A stretch of DNA of 7,253 nt. Source: DASVHF01 sp036382695 (GTDB lineage: Bacteria; Patescibacteriota; Microgenomatia; Woykebacterales; RBG-16-39-9b). The stretch's first letter is position 1, and every line of letters begins with the position of its first letter. The notes beneath the pieces were generated by a model, which was not told the DNA's origin, made no database searches, and was given only the letters and a program-made list of their open reading frames with translations. Location of the stretch: NCBI GenBank assembly GCA_036382695.1, contig DASVHF010000045.1, positions 1 to 7,253 of the forward strand, written 5' to 3'. Shown here in pieces: positions 1 to 5,648 of the stretch. The position numbers were made by a program, and so were the translations under genes.

Positions 1-150
1 GTAGGAAAGATTGATTTAAAGAGAGACTTTAGATCGACAGATAGTCGGGTTATGCCCACAGAACTACTAATATATGAACCCAAATATTTGTGGCTGTTTA
101 GAGAGATTGTCGGCGAAGCAGACACTATTGTCACTGAAGAAGCCCCGTAG
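1..150 (+). CDS. C-terminal end of a secreted surface protein (5' truncated by window)
   Basis: Frame 1 is open from the first base to a TAG stop and encodes the last 49 residues of a protein. The end reads TELLIYEPKYLWLFREIVGE and then a short acidic tail, closely matching the last 36 residues of the 742-residue protein encoded downstream (TELFVFEPKYLWLFREIIGE). A 23-bp stretch (82-104) is identical in DNA to 3028-3050. The gene is therefore a paralogue of the downstream surface protein and belongs to an upstream copy of the same cassette. From the fragment alone only the C-terminal surface module can be inferred; the domains further upstream are outside the window. Function is unknown. The next promoter begins 10 bp after the stop, leaving no room for a terminator. 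Confidence 0.85.
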   Translation, partial: VGKIDLKRDFRSTDSRVMPTELLIYEPKYLWLFREIVGEADTIVTEEAP

Positions 151-160
151 TTTGAGAAAA

Positions 161-190
161 TTGACATACGCACACAGGCCCTTTTATAAT
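161..190 (+). promoter_or_regulatory. Sigma70-type promoter of the first complete surface cassette
   Basis: A perfect TTGACA (161-166) and a perfect TATAAT (185-190) are separated by 18 bp. The -35 box lies 10 bp after the stop of the preceding gene. The same arrangement, with an 18-bp spacer and a similar distance from the stop, recurs at 3106-3135, which supports function by conservation between paralogous copies. Transcription would begin near 197. Confidence 0.85.
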
Positions 191-209
191 GAAGATTAAG
201 AGGGTGCTC

Positions 210-265
210 TACACACGTTTACTTCGCGCTGTTCGTTACATGCATACCCGCGAAGGGCGCGTGTA
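210..265 (+). promoter_or_regulatory. Hairpin in the 5' leader of the membrane-protein gene
   Basis: CTTCGCG (222-228) pairs perfectly with CGCGAAG (249-255), enclosed by TACAC (210-214) pairing with GTGTA (261-265) across a bulge. The structure begins just after the expected transcription start and ends 18 nt before the GTG start. The paralogous leader (about 3142-3182) is much shorter and lacks it, so it was gained or lost in one copy. It could modulate translation or mRNA stability; that role is inferred. Confidence 0.5.
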
Positions 266-283
266 CGGGGCTGAACCTGCCAA

Positions 284-871
284 GTGAGTAATCTAATTGA
301 CCTTATACAAAACGAACCAATCGGCTTAGCAGTTCTAGCTCTACTGGTTCTTACCATAGCCGTATTTTTTGCAATTCCTATTTTTCTCAACTTAGTCCCA
401 CAGACTGCGGCCACAAAATTCCGTGAGGCAAAGAGTAACCCACTATTTTTCTTCAGTTGCCTACTGTTCCTGTTGGTGTTTGTCACCATAGCCCTTGTCT
501 TATTTTTTGGGAGTCCTAAAACCAAACAAGAAGAAACAAAAGCAAAGGAGCAATTCAGAACAGAGGGCAAAGTACTCAACATAGATTCGAAAACTGGGAT
601 TGTTACCATACAGCAGACTGGAAGTCCCAGAAAATTTAAATTTAATACAAAAGGCTCAATAACTTACAAAGAAGCTTGGAGCGACAAGACTTTAAGCTCA
701 AAATATCTAGCTAAAAGCACGGTCGTGGAGGTGTTAAGTTACGAGCCTCTTGAGACAGATGAAGTTTTAAGTTCGAGCAAGATTGTAAAAGTGACAATTT
801 TTCCTGGGCTGAATACAGTTCCGCCAGATCTAGAGAAATTGCCTGATTATGAGGAATCGGAGGGCAAATGA
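284..871 (+). CDS. Two-helix membrane protein with C-terminal soluble domain, cassette partner
   Basis: This 195-residue protein is not one I recognise. It has two hydrophobic segments (about 13-37 and 52-76) joined by a short polar loop, then a lysine/glutamate-rich linker (77-92) and a soluble beta-rich region (about 93-172) beginning EGKVLNIDSKTGIVTIQ, which resembles small beta-barrel or OB-like domains. The tail is acidic. The start is a GTG with no clear Shine-Dalgarno. It is chosen because the protein then aligns without gaps over its first ~76 residues with the paralogue at 3183, whose start is ATG. The stop overlaps the next gene as ATGA, so the two are probably translationally coupled and their products may act together at the membrane, for example as an anchor or secretion partner. 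That partnership is inference from order and from recurrence of the pair. Confidence 0.8.
   Translation: MSNLIDLIQNEPIGLAVLALLVLTIAVFFAIPIFLNLVPQTAATKFREAKSNPLFFFSCLLFLLVFVTIALVLFFGSPKTKQEETKAKEQFRTEGKVLNIDSKTGIVTIQQTGSPRKFKFNTKGSITYKEAWSDKTLSSKYLAKSTVVEVLSYEPLETDEVLSSSKIVKVTIFPGLNTVPPDLEKLPDYEESEGK
859..863 (+). promoter_or_regulatory. Shine-Dalgarno of the secreted protein, inside the upstream gene
   Basis: GGAGG lies 4 nt before the ATG at 868, within the last codons of the membrane-protein gene. It decides the start of the secreted protein and, with the ATGA overlap, indicates re-initiation coupling. It is the clearest Shine-Dalgarno in the window; the other genes have weak or none. Confidence 0.7.
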
Positions 872-3096
872 CAACTAGCCACTTCATAAAATTTGGTTTA
901 TCCGCAGCTGTCTTCATATTCGCTTTTGCAGCTTTCTCAATTTTAGCAACCTCAAGAGTAGAGGCACGTGGTTGGGGTTGGGTTACTCCAATCAGAGAGG
1001 CGGGTTACTTTGGCTGCGGGGCTAATAGCGAAATATACGGCAAAACTATTAATTACACCACGCTCAATACGGGAGTAAATGCAGGCCAAATAACAGTGAG
1101 GATCCGAAATATCGCTAATGGGGCAGTTGTAGCCACATTAACTGGTAACACGACAACAAACTCCTATAACTGCTTTAATCGTTTCACTCAGTATTTTGAG
1201 GTGACAGTGGCTGGGGGTAATGGTTGGAAGGGGCTCTATATGTATGCTACCGATGTTGCCGCTAACCATTCAAACGCCATAATAGCCATTAGGATTTATG
1301 TAGTTCCAACAACTCAGACCCATTCGATAGATGCTTATTCACCGGTTGGGGGTTGGTTCAGTACAAATAATGTCACATTAGGAGCGAATGTTACCACACT
1401 ATCACCAACTTACGGGGCTACATGTTCTAGAGCCATACTTTGGTATTGGGACGGAGGTTTTCGGAACGAACAAGCTACAGCCTGTACAACAGGTAATTTT
1501 GCTAAAACTTTTTGGTTTGCAGATGGTGTCCACTCTTGGACTGCTCAATCGAGAGATAATGCCTGTATGCCGGGTTGTTTTGGAAAACTTTCAGGCCTTG
1601 GGTCAGACGCAAACAATGCCGGTTGGAATACTTTTTATGTCGACACCCAAGCCCCATTTACTGTTTCTGCTAGCCACGCCCCAGCCTCGCCAACTAACGT
1701 CCAAGACGTGACAATTAGCGCCAATGCACAGGATAGTTATAGCGGTGTAGATTCTATACAAATTTATGTTGATGGGGTTCAAAAAGGCGCGGCTTGTACA
1801 TGGGGTGGCTTTTTCGGGCCTGGCAACGCTAACTGCCCTAGGAATGTTGGCACATATTCGGTGGGGAATCATACTTATCGCGCGTATGCCTGCGATAAAG
1901 CCGGCAACTGTGCTTGGTCACCTACCTATTCCTTCGCAGTCAAAGAAGCGGCCGACTTAGAGGTCGACGCAATCGGGAGTTATGGAGAGAAGCACGTTGG
2001 TGATACGTTTACAGTGACTGTTACAGTCAGAAATAACAGTAACGATACCAACGCTGGGGCGTTTCTGCTGCAGTTTTGTCGAAATGGAAATGGTGTGACA
2101 TATACATGTAATGTGGGTTGGGTAGCAGCTAATCCACCAATCGGTGGTCTGGCGAAAGGCGGTGTTGTATCAAGAGATTTCTCAGTTACCGCACCGGATC
2201 CAGGAGTTTACCCATTCACCTACACAATGCTGGCCAGAGCAGATCTGCCTGGTGGGGTAGGTCCCGGCGCAGTTCCAGAAACGATCGAAGTTAACAATAA
2301 CAGAAAGAAAGGCGACTACACTGTAATCGGTCCTCCGCCGTGGTTCCAGACCAGAGGAGGCGATGTGGGGAGTTTTCTCCGGATTGATCCAGACGATCCT
2401 CCACCCAAAAAGCTGGGTGTCCACAGCGCGGAATACCTCGTAATCTCAGACAGCATGATTAATAGTACTACCTTTACATCAGCTAAGCAGTGGCTGGTGC
2501 AAAATTACAATGGAATCAATATTTGGGTCAAAGATGAGACAGTATCAAAAGGGGAGTCGATTTACGATGCGTTATTCAAGGAATATAAAGTTGATACATC
2601 AAATACTATAGTTGGTAGCAACCTTAACAACATACCCGCAACTTCAAATAACAGGATATTCTATGTGAATGGCGCTCTTTCTATACCAGGTGGTGGCGTT
2701 AACTATCCAAACAATAAAGACCCAGCAGTTGTCTTCGTTGATGGTCAAATGGTAATTAATGGTAATCTTAGCATTGGTTCCAATACTGGGTTGGTCTTTG
2801 TTGTTAGTAGGTATGTTGACGTGAAAAACGGAGTAAGCCAAGCCGATGGCGTGTATATTTTTGACGAAGATTACTATGCCAGGAGTAAAAATAATTCGAG
2901 CGAAAATAAATTGACAGTAAATGGCGCGGTAATCGGAGGATTTACTAAAGGAGGCTTTCATTTAGACAGAGACTTTCGATCAGGGAAAAATAAAAATGAG
3001 CCTACCGAGCTATTCGTCTTTGAACCTAAATATTTGTGGCTGTTTAGAGAAATTATCGGCGAAGCGGAAACTATCCTCAAAGAAGTAGCGCCATAA
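868..3096 (+). CDS. Large secreted surface protein: Ig-like and CARDB-like domains plus beta-rich C-terminal module
   Basis: This 742-residue protein starts with a signal peptide: a hydrophobic stretch at about 8-27 and a VEA cleavage motif at 31-33. Residues 40-150 look like a beta domain. Two Ig-like stretches follow, about 150-260 and 261-360, the second ending in the repeat-like GNHTYRAYACDKAGNCAW. A CARDB-like domain spans about 362-485 (ADLEVDAIG...VGDTFTVTVTVRNNS). A proline-rich linker leads to a C-terminal module (about 515-742) of alternating short strands with turns such as VNGALSI, INGNLSI and LTVNGAVIGG, suggesting a beta-helix or bactofilin-like stack, and then the conserved EPKYLWLFRE tail. 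Twelve cysteines all lie between residues 50 and 414, an even number consistent with disulfides in an exported protein. A role in adhesion or the cell envelope is plausible but unproven. It overlaps the preceding gene by ATGA. Domain calls are by eye. Confidence 0.85.
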   Translation: MTTSHFIKFGLSAAVFIFAFAAFSILATSRVEARGWGWVTPIREAGYFGCGANSEIYGKTINYTTLNTGVNAGQITVRIRNIANGAVVATLTGNTTTNSYNCFNRFTQYFEVTVAGGNGWKGLYMYATDVAANHSNAIIAIRIYVVPTTQTHSIDAYSPVGGWFSTNNVTLGANVTTLSPTYGATCSRAILWYWDGGFRNEQATACTTGNFAKTFWFADGVHSWTAQSRDNACMPGCFGKLSGLGSDANNAGWNTFYVDTQAPFTVSASHAPASPTNVQDVTISANAQDSYSGVDSIQIYVDGVQKGAACTWGGFFGPGNANCPRNVGTYSVGNHTYRAYACDKAGNCAWSPTYSFAVKEAADLEVDAIGSYGEKHVGDTFTVTVTVRNNSNDTNAGAFLLQFCRNGNGVTYTCNVGWVAANPPIGGLAKGGVVSRDFSVTAPDPGVYPFTYTMLARADLPGGVGPGAVPETIEVNNNRKKGDYTVIGPPPWFQTRGGDVGSFLRIDPDDPPPKKLGVHSAEYLVISDSMINSTTFTSAKQWLVQNYNGINIWVKDETVSKGESIYDALFKEYKVDTSNTIVGSNLNNIPATSNNRIFYVNGALSIPGGGVNYPNNKDPAVVFVDGQMVINGNLSIGSNTGLVFVVSRYVDVKNGVSQADGVYIFDEDYYARSKNNSSENKLTVNGAVIGGFTKGGFHLDRDFRSGKNKNEPTELFVFEPKYLWLFREIIGEAETILKEVAP

Positions 3097-3105
3097 TTAA
3101 GAAAA

Positions 3106-3135
3106 TTGACACAAACACATAGATCTTTCTATAAT
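3106..3135 (+). promoter_or_regulatory. Sigma70-type promoter of the truncated third cassette
   Basis: TTGACA (3106-3111) and TATAAT (3130-3135) are both perfect with an 18-bp spacer, starting 9 bp after the stop of the surface protein. It is the counterpart of the promoter at 161-190. Transcription would start near 3142, giving a leader of about 40 nt before the ATG at 3183. Confidence 0.85.
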
Positions 3136-3182
3136 AAAACTCAGATGGTCTTAAACTACAGAAATTGAAGGTAACTTGCCAT

Positions 3183-3446
3183 ATGAGTGATCTGATCAAT
3201 CTTCTACAAAATGACCCAGCAGCATTTTTACTACTAGTAGGAGCTTTGATAACCATAGCTTTACTTTACACTATTTCTGTTTTTGTCAATTTTGCTCCGA
3301 CAACTGCAGCTGCCGAGTATTATCAGATAAAAAAACGTTCACTAGTTATTCTCAGCTTCGTTCTGGCGGTTCTAATCTTGGTCGTTGCTGCCCTCGCCCT
3401 CTTTCTTGAGCCTAGTAGTTGGTCTGAAACAATCGCACTCCTCTAA
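3183..3446 (+). CDS. Truncated paralogue of the two-helix membrane protein
   Basis: Starting at ATG 3183 this is an 87-residue protein. Its first ~76 residues align without gaps to the 195-residue protein encoded at 284 (MSDLINLLQNDPAAF versus MSNLIDLIQNEPIGL), including both membrane segments at about 13-37 and 52-76. It ends shortly after the second helix (EPSSWSETIALL), so it lacks the linker and soluble domain, and no secreted partner follows. A TTG at 3165 could add six residues (MKVTCH), but the homologous start favours ATG 3183. GAAGG at 3167-3171 is a weak, distant Shine-Dalgarno. The strong promoter and intact frame suggest it may still be expressed. It could be a decayed cassette end or a deliberately minimal membrane partner. 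Confidence 0.7.
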   Translation: MSDLINLLQNDPAAFLLLVGALITIALLYTISVFVNFAPTTAAAEYYQIKKRSLVILSFVLAVLILVVAALALFLEPSSWSETIALL

Positions 3447-3465
3447 ATATTCAAACTGCTGCCTC

Positions 3466-3494
3466 TTCACATAAACACAAATTTTTGCTAGAAT
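3466..3494 (+). promoter_or_regulatory. Extended -10 promoter in the gap before mnmA
   Basis: TTCACA (3466-3471), a 17-bp spacer and TAGAAT (3489-3494) preceded by TGC give an extended -10 promoter. It would make a transcript entering the repeat-rich stretch and mnmA with a leader of about 215 nt. The target is inferred; the transcript could also end inside the repeats as a small RNA. Confidence 0.5.
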
Positions 3495-3499
3495 GAACC

Positions 3500-3521
3500 A
3501 CCATGGATTTGCACCCATGGT
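3500..3521. repeat. Inverted repeat around paired CCATGG palindromes
   Basis: ACCATGG (3500-3506) and CCATGGT (3515-3521) are perfect inverted copies separated by 8 nt. A related CCATGGTA followed by CCTC recurs at 3581, matching CCATGGTAtCCTC at 3515. This suggests that the block is a duplicated or palindromic intergenic element. Confidence 0.5.
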
Positions 3522-3550
3522 ATCCTCAGGCTTCGCCTTCGGCGAGTACG

Positions 3551-3603
3551 TAATTGTTCAATTCACCCACGGGTAAAAAACCATGGTACCTCTTGAACAA
3601 TTA
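3551..3603. repeat. Perfect 11-bp inverted repeat with 31-nt loop
   Basis: TAATTGTTCAA (3551-3561) and TTGAACAATTA (3593-3603) are exact reverse complements. The loop holds a smaller ACCC-AC-GGGT hairpin, an A-run and a CCATGG site. There is no T-run after the right arm, so it does not look like an intrinsic terminator. It could be an RNA structure in the mnmA leader, a protein-binding site, or the end of a non-autonomous element. Confidence 0.6.
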
Positions 3604-3605
3604 TA

Positions 3606-3695
3606 GATCGCTACGCGCTCTGCGCCGATGGCTAAGATCGCTACGCGCTCTGCACCTACGGTTAGGATCGCTGCGCGCTCTGCGTCCTGATTTGA
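3606..3695. repeat. Three 30-bp tandem repeats (18-nt core, 12-nt variable part)
   Basis: Units begin at 3606, 3636 and 3666, exactly 30 bp apart. The core GATCGCTRCGCGCTCTGC is conserved with one A/G change, while the remaining 12 nt differ in each unit. The following segment GCGCTCTGCGC (3615-3625 in unit 1) is self-complementary and recurs exactly in the 16S helix 6 expansion at 5965-5975. Function is unknown; iterated protein-binding sites or a dispersed intergenic repeat are both possible. Confidence 0.75.
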
Positions 3696-3702
3696 TCGGG
3701 AC

Positions 3703-3708
3703 TATACT
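3703..3708 (+). promoter_or_regulatory. -10-like box immediately before mnmA
   Basis: TATACT ends 6 nt before the mnmA ATG at 3715, placing the expected transcription start on or next to the start codon. No Shine-Dalgarno precedes the ATG. Together these suggest a leaderless mRNA. No good -35 is visible at the right distance, so the call is tentative. Confidence 0.4.
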
Positions 3709-3714
3709 TGGTAT

Positions 3715-4890
3715 ATGAAGATGGGAAATATCAAACCAGATAGCAAAATATTAGTTGCTCTTAGTGGCGGGGTAGACAGCTCCGTGGCCGCTGCATTGTT
3801 AAAACGTGCCGGATACAACGTTGAGGGAGCTTACATGCGCTGCTGGAGTGAAGGACCATATTGCACAGCTAGCGCCGACGAAGCTGATGCCGCAAAGGTT
3901 GCGGGAGTATTAGAAATTCCATTTCGCGTGTTTAATTTCGAAAAGGAGTATAAGAAGAAAGTAATCGATTATTTCTTTGCTGAATACGAAGCCGGTAGAA
4001 CGCCTAATCCTGATGTGATGTGCAATAAGAAGATAAAATTTGGCTTATTTCTGAATAAGGCGAGGAAACTTGGGTTTGATTACATTGCTACTGGCCACTA
4101 TGCGAGAATTTCTAATGAAGCAGAGCTTGGTCCTTCGGACACAGAGTTTCTAATTCAGAATGGTAAAAAAAGCCCAGCCTTCAGTCTGTTAGCAGGTACG
4201 GATGGAAATAAAGATCAATCGTATTTCTTATATATGGCCGCCCAAGATCAACTGAGATATATTCTATTTCCGCTTGGAAGTCTAAAGAAGAGTAATGTGA
4301 GGGAGCTGGCGAAAAAATTCAGACTTCCCACGGCTGAAAGACGCGAAAGTATGGGAATTTGTTTTGTCGGTCCCGCACGAATAAAAGAATTTTTAATGCA
4401 AAAAATAAAAATTAGGCACGGAGACATTATCAGTGTTGATGGTAGGCTGCTAGGTAAGCATATTGGTCTACCCTTCTCTACGATCGGCCAGCGTGAAGGA
4501 TTGGGAATTTCTGAAACAGTTCCGTATTACGTAGTTGATAAAGAAGTTGTTACTAACACTTTAATTGTAGCTCCGTTTGGCCATAAGGCTTTGTATAGAC
4601 GTCGATTTCTTACAGATAGACCACATTGGATAAAAAAAGAACCTGCGCTGCCTTTGAAAGCTGCTATTAGGTTACGTCATCGAGCACCTACAGTGAAAGG
4701 AACGATAAAGAAAAGTGTAAGAAATACCCTAGAAGTGGTTTTAGATAAACAAGAACGCGCAATTACGCCAGGGCAATCAGCGGTGTTCTATTTGGAGGAT
4801 AAAGTTCTCGGCGGAGCGGTGATAAATAGAGTGCTACTGCACTCTGCGACCACTGCGTGGACTAAAAGTAACAGATTGATATACAAGTAG
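3715..4890 (+). CDS. mnmA: tRNA-specific 2-thiouridylase MnmA
   Basis: MnmA activates U34 of the Lys, Glu and Gln tRNAs with ATP and inserts sulfur to give 2-thiouridine, aiding wobble decoding in the cytoplasm. The 391 residues show the PP-loop SGGVDSS (17-23), TPNPDVMCNKKIKF with catalytic Cys103, GHYAR (127-131), NKDQSYFLY (165-173) and GICFVG with the second catalytic Cys216. The central domain follows (GQREGLGI, 258-265), then a C-terminal beta-barrel with TPGQSAV (351-357) and LGGAVI. Both cysteines of the persulfide mechanism are present. Length is slightly above the usual ~360-370: about 21 residues follow the usual LGGAVI end and include a perfect 7-bp hairpin in the DNA (4828-4845). 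ATG 3715 is used; ATG 3721 is an alternative. The sulfur donor (IscS/SufS) is not in the window. Confidence 0.96.
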   Translation: MKMGNIKPDSKILVALSGGVDSSVAAALLKRAGYNVEGAYMRCWSEGPYCTASADEADAAKVAGVLEIPFRVFNFEKEYKKKVIDYFFAEYEAGRTPNPDVMCNKKIKFGLFLNKARKLGFDYIATGHYARISNEAELGPSDTEFLIQNGKKSPAFSLLAGTDGNKDQSYFLYMAAQDQLRYILFPLGSLKKSNVRELAKKFRLPTAERRESMGICFVGPARIKEFLMQKIKIRHGDIISVDGRLLGKHIGLPFSTIGQREGLGISETVPYYVVDKEVVTNTLIVAPFGHKALYRRRFLTDRPHWIKKEPALPLKAAIRLRHRAPTVKGTIKKSVRNTLEVVLDKQERAITPGQSAVFYLEDKVLGGAVINRVLLHSATTAWTKSNRLIYK

Positions 4891-4905
4891 TTATTAAGTA
4901 TTACT

Positions 4906-5349
4906 ATGACTATAACAATACATAATATAATAAAAGGTATCATAGGTATACAGATACTCCAAATTGATTACTGGTTTCGTTCTAAGCCCGATACGCTACA
5001 AGGAGTTTTGCTCCCGACAATTGTCTTTTTCTTGATCTTCTTGGTTGGATTTATTCTTATTATTTACAACCAACGGGGAATTGGTTATTATCCACCGAAA
5101 AACAGGATATTCAAGCCGGCAGGTATCGGGTTGATTATTATGGGACTTGCCGGCGCGGCCTTTACTTTTTTTACTTGGCAGGGAGTTAGTTTTTTGGGCG
5201 TTCGTGCGTTTCTCTTGGTTATTTTCTTGGCTTCAGTAGCCTGGGCCTCTTATAGCCTTTATCTTTACCGCAAGAAAGTACCGGAGCAGGTAGTAAGATA
5301 CGAGGCTAGCTTGATCAAACAGAAATACTTCTCCAAGAAGAAGATATGA
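4906..5349 (+). CDS. Small membrane protein of unknown function
   Basis: I do not recognise this 147-residue protein. It has an N-terminal stretch of about 30 residues that is not strongly membrane-like and then three hydrophobic segments at about 34-54, 72-90 and 97-121. The tail is basic (SLIKQKYFSKKKI), which by the positive-inside rule suggests that the C-terminus faces the cytoplasm. The start is 15 nt after the mnmA stop, so it is probably cotranscribed with mnmA, although no functional link is known. No Shine-Dalgarno is visible and the first codons are very AT-rich, so the start is less certain than the reading frame. The rRNA promoter begins about 90 bp after the stop and no intrinsic terminator is apparent between them. 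Confidence 0.7.
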   Translation: MTITIHNIIKGIIGIQILQIDYWFRSKPDTLQGVLLPTIVFFLIFLVGFILIIYNQRGIGYYPPKNRIFKPAGIGLIIMGLAGAAFTFFTWQGVSFLGVRAFLLVIFLASVAWASYSLYLYRKKVPEQVVRYEASLIKQKYFSKKKI

Positions 5350-5436
5350 GTTTTAAGATATAGGGTGCATGGGAAAAGAATCAGAGACTAAAATTTCTTA
5401 GATCTTAAGTCTTACAACTTGTAACTATACAAAGGC

Positions 5437-5465
5437 TTGACACAAGGAACTTTTTAAACTAAAAT
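5437..5465 (+). promoter_or_regulatory. rRNA operon promoter
   Basis: A perfect TTGACA (5437-5442) and TAAAAT (5460-5465) are separated by 17 bp, about 290 bp before the 16S start. This is the best promoter in the region and is suitably placed for rRNA. Transcription would begin near 5472. Confidence 0.8.
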
Positions 5466-5504
5466 GAGGCTGTTAAAGAGGTTAAAAAATGTAATTTATT
5501 TTTA

Positions 5505-5568
5505 GTCTGCACATCTAATTAGCTCGCGAAAAGAGCTTGCTTTGTGCCAGCTCTTTTTAGTTGCAGAC
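5505..5568 (+). promoter_or_regulatory. Attenuator-like nested hairpins in the rRNA leader
   Basis: AAAAGAGCT (5529-5537) pairs perfectly with AGCTCTTTT (5549-5557), and the right arm ends in a run of five T, resembling an intrinsic terminator. The GAGCT of its left arm (5533-5537) can instead pair with AGCTC at 5521-5525, which would break the terminator. The whole is enclosed by GTCTGCA (5505-5511) pairing with TGCAGAC (5562-5568). Alternative pairings sharing one strand are the hallmark of attenuation, but the stem is AT-rich and terminator strength is uncertain. Confidence 0.5.
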
Positions 5569-5573
5569 AAGGG

Positions 5574-5647
5574 AAAGTGTCAAGTATCACGTGTCAAGTT
5601 GGTAAGAAAAAAATTCTTGATACTTGATACCTGATACACGATACTTT
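5574..5647 (+). repeat. Palindrome built from 7-nt repeats upstream of 16S
   Basis: The left arm is GTGTCAA-GTATCAC-GTGTCAA (5577-5597) plus G. The right arm is CTTGATA-CTTGATA-CCTGATA-CACGATA (5616-5643). The first 22 nt of each arm match at 18 of 22 positions as reverse complements, with G-T pairs at some differences. The right arm has one extra heptamer. The outer AAA (5574-5576) can pair with TTT (5645-5647) if that heptamer bulges. The loop is A-rich. Repeat-unit slippage combined with arm pairing is inferred. Confidence 0.75.
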
Positions 5648-5648
5648 T

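Larger units (their letters stand above)
3447..3714. other. Non-coding, repeat-rich gap between the surface cassette and mnmA
   Basis: No convincing gene lies in these 268 bases. The stretch holds a promoter (3466-3494), three CCATGG palindromes (3501, 3515, 3581), a short hairpin TCGCC-TTC-GGCGA (3533-3545), an 11-bp inverted repeat (3551-3603), three 30-bp GC-rich tandem repeats (3606-3695) and a -10-like box just before mnmA. The GC-rich repeats contrast with the AT-leaning genes on either side. Confidence 0.7.

Noticed and set aside
196..609. 137-codon frame on the minus strand over the membrane-protein gene
   Set aside because: It overlaps a gene supported by a paralogue, and the product is low-complexity with no recognisable features.
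869..871. TGA recoded as glycine, as in Gracilibacteria/SR1
   Set aside because: The TGA forms a coupled ATGA junction with a good Shine-Dalgarno, other genes have no internal TGA, and reading through reaches another stop within a few codons.
2182..2961. Minus-strand frames within the large surface-protein gene
   Set aside because: They lie inside a signal-peptide protein with recognisable domains and have no independent start signals or family resemblance.
3493..3576. 27-codon frame MNHHGFAPMVSSG... before the repeats
   Set aside because: Its ATG overlaps the -10 box, there is no Shine-Dalgarno, and the reading frame runs through inverted repeats whose symmetry explains the sequence better.
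3500..3605. Possible tRNA on either strand
   Set aside because: A GTTCAATTC word resembles a T-loop, but no acceptor, D-arm or anticodon stem can be built around it.
3628..3687. Peptide encoded through the 30-bp repeats (IATRSAP-like units)
   Set aside because: A 30-bp period always keeps frame, so the open frame is expected. It is only 19 codons long, has a stop just upstream and no initiation signal.
3606..3695. Short CRISPR-like array
   Set aside because: The 18-nt cores are separated by only 12 variable nt, there are just three units and no cas genes are nearby, so this is not a repeat-spacer array.
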